From Candidatus Bathyarchaeota archaeon (lineage in GTDB: Archaea > Thermoproteota > Bathyarchaeia > TCS64): DNA of 16,618 nt. The stretch is taken from the NCBI GenBank assembly GCA_026014515.1, contig JAOZIG010000368.1, positions 1 to 16,618 of the forward strand. Direction: 5' to 3'. Within the stretch, counting starts at the first letter, position 1. Every line of letters begins with the position of its first letter. The notes beneath the pieces were generated by a model. The model did no database searches. It was not told where the DNA came from and saw only the letters and a list, made by a program, of their open reading frames with translations. The position numbers and the translations under genes were made by a program. Shown in pieces: positions 11,555 to 16,618 of this stretch.

Positions 11555-13321
11555 GTGAAGAACCAATTGAAACATAGATCAAGACAGGTAACCCTACTGA
11601 GTATCCTATTAATAATCACAATTATGTTGCCAACAGAATATGCATTTTCAGAACCTGGTAACATACACGGGACAGTTATAGACGAATATGGTAATCCAAT
11701 TCAGAAAGTAAAAATATCCGCTTACGAAAATAACGGTAATTTAGAACAAGTAGTATATACGAATGAAAATGGATATTTCAGGCTGTCCTTATCCGGTTCT
11801 AATACGTTAATATTTGAAAAAGAAGGTTTTGTTTCTATTGAAAAGACAGTACAACTTACTTTCGCTCCAACGGAAACTCCCTCAAAAGACGAAGTAAAAC
11901 TCGGTAAACTCATAATGGAAAAAACATTGAGTCTATCCGCATCAGTCGTCAAACGATTAACTACCCCTGGTAACACTCTCACCCTTTCATTCAGTATCAC
12001 AAACGGTGGTGACGAGACCGAGGATGTAGTTTTCACGGTGGATGCCCCATCAGGTTGGAGTACCAAGATTATGGATAATGTTGGCGAGATCGAGAATATC
12101 TTGCTTGACCATGGTACAGAGAGCTACAGTATTGAGATCAATGTTCCTGAGACCGCGACTAGCATAGAGACTGTGATGATTACCGCGGAAGGTAGTAGTG
12201 TTGATACCCTTAGTTTCACGATTACTCCTAAGGTCTATACAGATGAGATTGAGTTAAAATCCACGTACTTGTCGGTTTCAGAGGAGCTTGGACAAAGCTT
12301 CTCATTACCTCTCACAGTAACTAATCACGGTGAAGTAGACAAGAAGGTCTCATTATATGCAGATATTCCAGATGGCTGGAGCATCGTATTCAAGACAAGC
12401 AGCAGCATGGCGGTGAAAACCCTCCTAATGGAGGCAAGCGCAACTGAGCAGCTCACCATAGCCCTTGAGGCCCCTGATACGGTTTCTGTAGGGGATTACG
12501 GGGTTGTTGTCAGTGCCTTGGATGTTAACGAGGCGGTACTGGATACCCTTGAGCTTGATGTTAACCTTCGTGAGGGTGTAAGCGAGATCGAGGTCATCAG
12601 CAGTTTCAGCGAGGTCAGTGTCGATGCAGGTGAAAGCATCACTTTCCCATTGGCCATATGGAATCAGGGTGAAGCAGACGCCTTGGTGCTTCTGACGGCA
12701 CCCACTCTTCCAGAGAACTGGGATGCTTCCTTCATCGCTGATGAGCTTAAGGTCGCAAGCATACGTATCGGTTCAGGTGAGTCCGAGTCTATTCAGCTTA
12801 TAGTTGATCCACCGAGTAGCGTCGCAAGCGGCACATACGAGATGGTGGTGTTAATCGAGTCTGATGATGGAGGGCAACATAGCCTTGATTTTACTATCGA
12901 GGTGGGTGGTAGCTTTGAGCTAGCCCTTGATCTCTCAACCCTATACACTTCAGGCAAGATCGGGGACACCGTATCATATACAGCTAAGGTGACAAACGAG
13001 GGACAAACCGCAATCACAACATTATACGTTGAGGCTGATGTCCCTGACGACTGGGAGGCAACCATCTCCCCCACACAGGTTGATACACTGAGCCCAAGAT
13101 CAAGCACCACATTCACGGTAACCGTTGAGATACCCAGCGATGCAGAGGCAGGAGATTATCTTGTCACCATGCAGGCGTTGAGCGACCAGCTTGACTCTGA
13201 TGAGTCTGATGTGCGTATCACGGCGCAGGCATCCAACACATGGGGCTATATCGGTCTAGGTATCGCGGCTGTCGCCATCGGTGGAGCCGCGTTACTGTTC
13301 AAGCGGTTCAAACGGAGATGA
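11555..13321 (+). CDS. Membrane-anchored NEW3-repeat protein with N-terminal carboxypeptidase regulatory-like domain
   Basis: A 588-residue exported protein. A signal segment (about 12-32, LLSILLIITIMLP) is followed by a CarboxypepD_reg-like beta domain (about 35-115: GTVIDEYGNPIQKVKISAY, NENGYFRLSL). Four NEW3/CARDB-like immunoglobulin-type repeats start near 125, 232, 342 and 452, each with a pattern like (S/P)LxVTNxGE...DxPxGW. A C-terminal membrane helix (WGYIGLGIAAVAIGGAALLF) ends in a basic KRFKRR tail, so the repeats face outward. It is the first gene of an operon with the ABC ATPase and permease, so it may be an extracytoplasmic accessory or adaptor of that exporter. The start GTG fits the TATA spacing. 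The first 380 bp are clearly more AT-rich than the rest. Confidence 0.85.
   Translation: MKNQLKHRSRQVTLLSILLIITIMLPTEYAFSEPGNIHGTVIDEYGNPIQKVKISAYENNGNLEQVVYTNENGYFRLSLSGSNTLIFEKEGFVSIEKTVQLTFAPTETPSKDEVKLGKLIMEKTLSLSASVVKRLTTPGNTLTLSFSITNGGDETEDVVFTVDAPSGWSTKIMDNVGEIENILLDHGTESYSIEINVPETATSIETVMITAEGSSVDTLSFTITPKVYTDEIELKSTYLSVSEELGQSFSLPLTVTNHGEVDKKVSLYADIPDGWSIVFKTSSSMAVKTLLMEASATEQLTIALEAPDTVSVGDYGVVVSALDVNEAVLDTLELDVNLREGVSEIEVISSFSEVSVDAGESITFPLAIWNQGEADALVLLTAPTLPENWDASFIADELKVASIRIGSGESESIQLIVDPPSSVASGTYEMVVLIESDDGGQHSLDFTIEVGGSFELALDLSTLYTSGKIGDTVSYTAKVTNEGQTAITTLYVEADVPDDWEATISPTQVDTLSPRSSTTFTVTVEIPSDAEAGDYLVTMQALSDQLDSDESDVRITAQASNTWGYIGLGIAAVAIGGAALLFKRFKRR
13314..13319 (+). promoter_or_regulatory. 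Shine-Dalgarno site deciding the ABC ATPase start
   Basis: GGAGAT lies 7 nt before ATG 13327, normal SD spacing. It has no spacing at all to ATG 13318, which overlaps it, so 13327 is preferred. Confidence 0.5.
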
Positions 13322-13326
13322 CCAAT

Positions 13327-14268
13327 ATGCAGGAATATGTAGTTCAAACAGAACAGTTGACGAAACAGTACGGCGATTTTACAGCCGTAAATCATCTCGA
13401 CATGGAGGTCGAGCAAGGTGAGATATTCGGGTTCCTTGGACCCAACGGGGCGGGTAAAACCACCACGGTATTGATGCTCATGGGTTTATCAGTCCCATCC
13501 TCAGGCACCGCCAAGGTAGGCGGCCATGATATCATAGAAGAGAGCAGGGAGGTGCGAAGCGTAGCAAGCATCCTGCCCGAGTATAGTAGCTTGTACGGTG
13601 ATTTGACTACCTTTGAGAACTTGGATTACCTTGGGCAGCTAAACGATATGCCCAGAGAAGAGCGTGAGAACCGTATCCATGATGTTCTAGAGATCGTAGG
13701 CATGAGCGAGTGGCTGGACGCGAAATATGAGTCGTTCAGCCGAGGCATGAAACAGCGTGTCGGAATAGCGTCCACCATGATGAAGAACCCCAAGGTGGTT
13801 TTTCTTGACGAGCCCACGTTGGGCTTGGACCCAGTTGGTACACGTGAGATCAGGGAGCTTATCCTTGACCTGAAGAACCGTCAGGGACTCACAGTCGTAA
13901 TGACCTCGCATATTTTGAGTGAGGTTCAGTTGACGTGTGACCGCATCGGCATCATTAACCGTGGTAGGCTGGTCTTGAAGGAGACCATGGCGAACCTGAA
14001 CCATGTGATGACTGGCGCCGAGGACCGGCGTGTGGATTTCAAGTTGACCAAGGTGACTCCTGAGTTAGTCAAGGATATTGAGGCTATCAATGGTGTTAAG
14101 GAGGTCAAGCAGGAGAATGGGCGGCTCTACGTGTATGGGACTGATGATACTGATATTCATGTGTCTCAGACCATCGTGGAGCATGGCTCAACTATCTTGT
14201 TGATGAAACCACGTGAGTACACATTGGAGGAGATTTTCATGAAATATTATCAGCAGGAGGCGGACTAG
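13327..14268 (+). CDS. ABC transporter ATP-binding protein (CcmA/NatA-like, with C-terminal extension)
   Basis: A 313-residue cytoplasmic ATPase of an ABC-2 exporter. It has Walker A GPNGAGKTT (38-46), signature FSRGMKQ (137-143), Walker B VVFLDEPT (157-164), D-loop GLDP and switch His195 (TSHIL). As in the first ATPase of the window, Glu85 (LPEYSS) takes the Q-loop place. After the core, about 85 residues form an extra domain (RRVDFKLTKVTPELVKDIEA... to MKPREYTLEEIFMKYY) like the DUF4162-type tail of drug and bacteriocin exporters. It starts 5 bp after the NEW3 stop; ATG 13318 (ATGA overlap) is the alternative. It works with the permease whose TTG follows its stop directly. Confidence 0.93.
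   Translation: MQEYVVQTEQLTKQYGDFTAVNHLDMEVEQGEIFGFLGPNGAGKTTTVLMLMGLSVPSSGTAKVGGHDIIEESREVRSVASILPEYSSLYGDLTTFENLDYLGQLNDMPREERENRIHDVLEIVGMSEWLDAKYESFSRGMKQRVGIASTMMKNPKVVFLDEPTLGLDPVGTREIRELILDLKNRQGLTVVMTSHILSEVQLTCDRIGIINRGRLVLKETMANLNHVMTGAEDRRVDFKLTKVTPELVKDIEAINGVKEVKQENGRLYVYGTDDTDIHVSQTIVEHGSTILLMKPREYTLEEIFMKYYQQEAD
14255..14260 (+). promoter_or_regulatory. Shine-Dalgarno site supporting a TTG start of the permease
   Basis: AGGAGG stands 8 nt before TTG 14269, inside the end of the ATPase gene. It is the strongest SD in the window and supports the TTG start. Confidence 0.65.
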
Positions 14269-15252
14269 TTGGCTGGATCACTCACCATAGCCGAGAAGGA
14301 GCTTAAAGACCAGATAGGGAGTACTCGTTTCATCGCCATATTCGCGTTGATGGTGCTCCTGAGTGTACTGGCAGCCTATCAGGGTAGCGATTATATCAAG
14401 AGCAACACGGAGGCAAGCTTTGTCTATATCTTCAGCGGTACCCAGATGAGTTTTAGCTTCATCCAGATCATGGTCATGTTTGGCCCCATACTGGGCATGG
14501 CCTTCGGGTTTGACGCGATAAACAAAGAGCGTACAACGGGTACCCTGAGTATGCTTCTTGGTCAGCCCATCTATAGGGACTCTGTGATTAACGGTAAATT
14601 CATCGCTGGAGCGGCTTCACTGGCTACCCTAGGAATAGGTACTATTGCGATTACCACTGGTTTGGCTATCCCTATGCTGGGTTATGGACCATCATTGACT
14701 GAGGCGTTGAAGATACTAACTCTGGCGTTATTGACGGTGCTCTACTTGGTGTTCTGGCTTAGCCTAGGCACACTGTTCTCAGTAGTAGCCAAGAAGACAT
14801 CAACATCCATCCTATTCTCTATAGCGACTTGGATGTTCTTCAGCATCATACTGTCAATCCTAGCCTCAGCGCTGGTAAACATAATTGTGCCAATGGACAC
14901 TGACATGTTTATCGTCTCAGACACAACAGACACAGAAGGCGGTGGACCCGGCGGAGCTGGCAGGTTCCAGATGACAGACGAGTTCCGTGAAGCAATGGAA
15001 CGTAGAACCGAGTTGAACAACTTGATAATGAAGATATCCCCCACTGACCTCTACTCGGATACTGCTGGGGCGATACTTGGCACGGCTCGGGGCTTTAACA
15101 TAGGTGGCATGGGGTTCGATAGAACCGTGTCCCTCGGTGAAGCCTTGATGAATAACTGGGCCAACATAGTCATATTGGCGGTTGGCTTGGTGGTCTGTTT
15201 CGCGGCATCCTATATGCTGTTCCTACGGACAGAGATCAGACCCGGAGACTAA
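14269..15252 (+). CDS. ABC-2-type permease
   Basis: A 327-residue integral membrane protein with about six membrane segments, starting with the typical cytoplasmic IAEKELKDQIGSTRF and TM1 FIAIFALMVLLSVLAAY. The Asp/Glu-containing FGFDAINKERTTGTLSMLL is the conserved ABC-2 coupling region after TM2. Between TM5 and TM6 a polar loop of about 90 residues includes a Gly-rich piece (EGGGPGGAGRF) and is probably extracytoplasmic. It could contact the NEW3-repeat protein. The TTG start lies directly after the ATPase stop (no gap) with AGGAGG upstream, so the two are translationally coupled. Unlike the fused permease at 2527-3957, it has a single half and should dimerise. The substrate is unknown. 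Confidence 0.92.
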   Translation: MAGSLTIAEKELKDQIGSTRFIAIFALMVLLSVLAAYQGSDYIKSNTEASFVYIFSGTQMSFSFIQIMVMFGPILGMAFGFDAINKERTTGTLSMLLGQPIYRDSVINGKFIAGAASLATLGIGTIAITTGLAIPMLGYGPSLTEALKILTLALLTVLYLVFWLSLGTLFSVVAKKTSTSILFSIATWMFFSIILSILASALVNIIVPMDTDMFIVSDTTDTEGGGPGGAGRFQMTDEFREAMERRTELNNLIMKISPTDLYSDTAGAILGTARGFNIGGMGFDRTVSLGEALMNNWANIVILAVGLVVCFAASYMLFLRTEIRPGD

Positions 15253-15253
15253 G

Positions 15254-15286
15254 CTTTTCCCCTTTTTTCCCGGGTTTTTCACCGGG
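15254..15286 (+). terminator. Terminator of the NEW3/ABC operon
   Basis: Two T tracts (CTTTTCCCCTTTTTTCCC and GTTTTTC) follow the TAA stop. CCCGG (15269-15273) and CCGGG (15282-15286) could pair as a short 5-bp stem with an 8-nt T-rich loop. Confidence 0.55.
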
Positions 15287-15290
15287 TTAA

Positions 15291-15298
15291 TTTATTAT
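15291..15298 (+). promoter_or_regulatory. TATA-like box of the amidohydrolase gene
   Basis: TTTATTAT within the AT-rich run 15287-15300 is centred about 48 bp before the start codon. It predicts a leader of about 22 nt carrying the GGAGG ribosome-binding site (15331-15335). Confidence 0.45.
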
Positions 15299-15330
15299 AC
15301 GTAGAATGTTAGGGATTTTCGTGGTTTTAC

Positions 15331-15335
15331 GGAGG
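15331..15335 (+). promoter_or_regulatory. Shine-Dalgarno site of the amidohydrolase gene
   Basis: GGAGG lies 7 nt before ATG 15343. It selects this ATG over the immediately preceding TTG at 15340. Confidence 0.6.
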
Positions 15336-15342
15336 CCCATTG

Positions 15343-16296
15343 ATGAGTATTGTTGATGTTCATGTTCATTTGACGCCCAAGTGTTTCATTGATGTAGTCC
15401 AGAAGGGTGAAGACTGGTATGGTATGACTGTTGAGGATGGGGAGCTTGATAATCCAAAAAATCTCTGGACTCCTGAGCAGAGGATAGCCGAGATGGACCG
15501 GCTTGGGGTTGATATGCATCTTGTTTCTCCTACTGATGTCTTCTACCAGTACCATCAGGAGCCAACTGTGACTGCAAAGATTGCCCGAGCTTGTAACACC
15601 GAGATATCAGAACTAGCCAATGCTTATCCTCAGCGGTTTATGGGGTTGGGCACCCTGCCCCTTCAGGATATTGATCTGGCTTTAGCTGAGCTTGAGTATG
15701 GGATGGGTCGGCTTGGTCTCAAGGGCTTCATGATAGATGATCATGTGAATGGGGTTACCTATGATGATCCTGTTTTTGATCCCTTCTGGGAACGGGTTGA
15801 GCGTCTTGGGGCTTTCATGTTGGTACATCAGTATGGACCAACCGTGACCGAGACCCGTACAAGAAAATACTTCCTTCATAATACGGTGGGAAACTCCGTG
15901 GATCGGGCTCTCACCTATGGTTGTCTTGTGGGTGGTGGGGTGATGGATAGGTTTCCTAGTCTTAAGATATGTTTGGGGCATGCTGGTGGCTTTGTGCCCT
16001 ACGCTGTTGATAGGATGGATAAGGGATGGGAAATGTTCCCCAAGTACCGAGGCATGGCAGAGAAACCTCCCAGCAAATACCTTGATAGATTCTATTATGA
16101 TACAACCACATTCACTGACCGGAACCTTCGATTCCTCGTAGATGTGGTGGGGTCTGATAGGGTTGTACTGGGCTCTGATTGGCCTGCGCCCATGGCTGTT
16201 GATGACCCTGTTGGAGCTATCAGGGATTCACCTGTCCTGCTTGAGAGGGAGAAAGAGGCTATTCTCTGGGGTAACATCAGTAAGGCTCTAGGTTGA
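15343..16296 (+). CDS. Amidohydrolase 2-family protein (ACMSD-like decarboxylase/hydrolase)
   Basis: A 317-residue TIM-barrel metal enzyme of the Amidohydro_2 family, which includes aminocarboxymuconate-semialdehyde decarboxylase, gamma-resorcylate decarboxylase and related hydrolases. Metal and catalytic residues are His7 and His9 (VDVHVHL), His162 (LVHQYGP), His213 (LGHAGGFVPY) and Asp279 (LGSDWPAP). The pattern TVGNSVDRALTY followed by GVMDRFPSLKI is typical of the decarboxylase branch. ATG 15343 is chosen because GGAGG sits 7 nt upstream; the preceding TTG would add one residue. It converges on the 3-hydroxyacyl-CoA dehydrogenase gene, overlapping it by 9 bp. The substrate is unknown, though a role near acyl-CoA or aromatic degradation would fit the neighbour. 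Confidence 0.9.
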   Translation: MSIVDVHVHLTPKCFIDVVQKGEDWYGMTVEDGELDNPKNLWTPEQRIAEMDRLGVDMHLVSPTDVFYQYHQEPTVTAKIARACNTEISELANAYPQRFMGLGTLPLQDIDLALAELEYGMGRLGLKGFMIDDHVNGVTYDDPVFDPFWERVERLGAFMLVHQYGPTVTETRTRKYFLHNTVGNSVDRALTYGCLVGGGVMDRFPSLKICLGHAGGFVPYAVDRMDKGWEMFPKYRGMAEKPPSKYLDRFYYDTTTFTDRNLRFLVDVVGSDRVVLGSDWPAPMAVDDPVGAIRDSPVLLEREKEAILWGNISKALG

Positions 16297-16618
16297 GCCC
16301 TTTTTCCCGTGCAGCCACTCTGGTCTGCAGTACTCTGGGTCAGGGTATGTGTAGAATCCTTTCCCGGTTTTCACTCCAAGCTCTCCACGCGCAATCTTGT
16401 CTAGGAGTATCTTTGGTGGCTTGTCTCTTGGTTCTCCGGATTCCCGGTAGTAGACAAGTTCTATGTCTCGTACAACGTCTAAGCCTACTCTGTCCATCAT
16501 ACCGAATGGCCCAATGTCTGTCTGGTAGAGACTCATCCAAGCACGGTCAACATCCATAAAGTCTGCTACTCCTATGTCTGCTACTGTGAGGCATTCTTTT
16601 TTGATGGCTCTCCAGACC
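16288..16618 (-). CDS. 3-hydroxyacyl-CoA dehydrogenase, C-terminal part (gene runs off the window)
   Basis: The minus-strand frame is open to the right edge, giving the last 109 complete residues of a larger protein. It carries the C-terminal 3HCDH helical domain. Recognisable pieces are VADIGVADFMDVDRAWM, TDIGPFGMMDRVGLDVVRDI (family GPFxxxDxxGLD pattern), and the ending ELGVKTGKGFYTYPD. The enzyme oxidises L-3-hydroxyacyl-CoA with NAD+ in fatty-acid beta-oxidation or butyryl-CoA-type pathways. The NAD-binding Rossmann domain and catalytic His lie outside the window. Whether an enoyl-CoA hydratase domain is fused cannot be told. The ATG at 16557 is internal and is not the start, because homologous sequence continues upstream of it. 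Confidence 0.9.
   Translation of the reverse strand, partial: VWRAIKKECLTVADIGVADFMDVDRAWMSLYQTDIGPFGMMDRVGLDVVRDIELVYYRESGEPRDKPPKILLDKIARGELGVKTGKGFYTYPDPEYCRPEWLHGKKGST

Noticed and set aside
13240..13326. Longer N-terminus of the second ABC ATPase
   Set aside because: The added residues come from the end of the NEW3 gene read in another frame; the ATPase fold starts at the EYVVQTEQL strand.
13687..14004. Minus-strand frame of 105 codons under the second ABC ATPase
   Set aside because: It is antisense to the signature and Walker B regions and is a compositional shadow.
15339..15346. C/D-box-like TTGATGA before the amidohydrolase
   Set aside because: It coincides with the start codon region and has no matching D box or C'/D' arrangement nearby.
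1..16618. tRNA, rRNA, CRISPR array, insertion sequence or attachment site
   Set aside because: No cloverleaf, rRNA stretch, regularly spaced repeats, transposase or integrase coding region, or flanking duplications were seen by reading; a computed search could still find a short RNA.

Overview
This looks like archaeal chromosome. Several genes have an AT-rich TATA-like box centred about 26 bp (three genes) or 33 bp (three genes) before the chosen start codon, so leaderless or very short-leader transcripts are likely. Genes inside operons instead carry GGAG-type Shine-Dalgarno sites. Gene content fits an archaeon (eIF2B-like protein, winged-helix regulators, NEW3-repeat membrane protein beside an ABC exporter, 4-helix ferritin, bacteriohemerythrin). 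GC is moderate. An Asgard archaeon, perhaps a Thorarchaeota-like lineage, is my guess; nothing in the window proves it. No rRNA, tRNA, CRISPR array, transposase or phage gene was seen.

Layout, left part (1-5094): the tail of a probable SAM methyltransferase; a ferritin (TTG start); an eIF2B-like protein lacking the catalytic Cys of the related sugar-phosphate isomerases; an ABC ATPase with a double-length permease made of two ABC-2 halves; a DsrE-like protein with a MazG-like nucleotide pyrophosphohydrolase; and a convergent hemerythrin sharing a CTAG stop palindrome with the MazG-like gene.

Middle part (5208-9968): a class V PLP-dependent enzyme and a HAD phosphatase on the minus strand, divergent from an AEC-type transporter, then an M20 metallopeptidase. 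Two small minus-strand genes follow: a 78-residue unknown and a short ribbon-helix-helix-like ORF that may be a remnant.

Right part (10033-15252) looks like one regulatory and export system. It has a secreted His-rich Spy/CpxP-like protein (minus), a divergent winged-helix regulator overlapping a small membrane protein, and an operon of a membrane-anchored NEW3-repeat protein, ABC ATPase and ABC-2 permease. A 27-bp element with a TTTGATCAAA palindrome lies 6-7 bp upstream of a CTTAA-type TATA box in both plus-strand promoters (10589-10615 and 11488-11514). A separate inverted repeat, GTTATC-N7-GATAAC, sits about where the regulator's transcript should start. I read this as a locally regulated cell-envelope or metal/stress export system. 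This is the part most worth following up.

The right end has an ACMSD-like amidohydrolase convergent with the 3' part of a 3-hydroxyacyl-CoA dehydrogenase gene that runs off the window. Ferritin, hemerythrin and the DsrE-like protein suggest the organism handles iron and meets oxygen or reactive sulfur.
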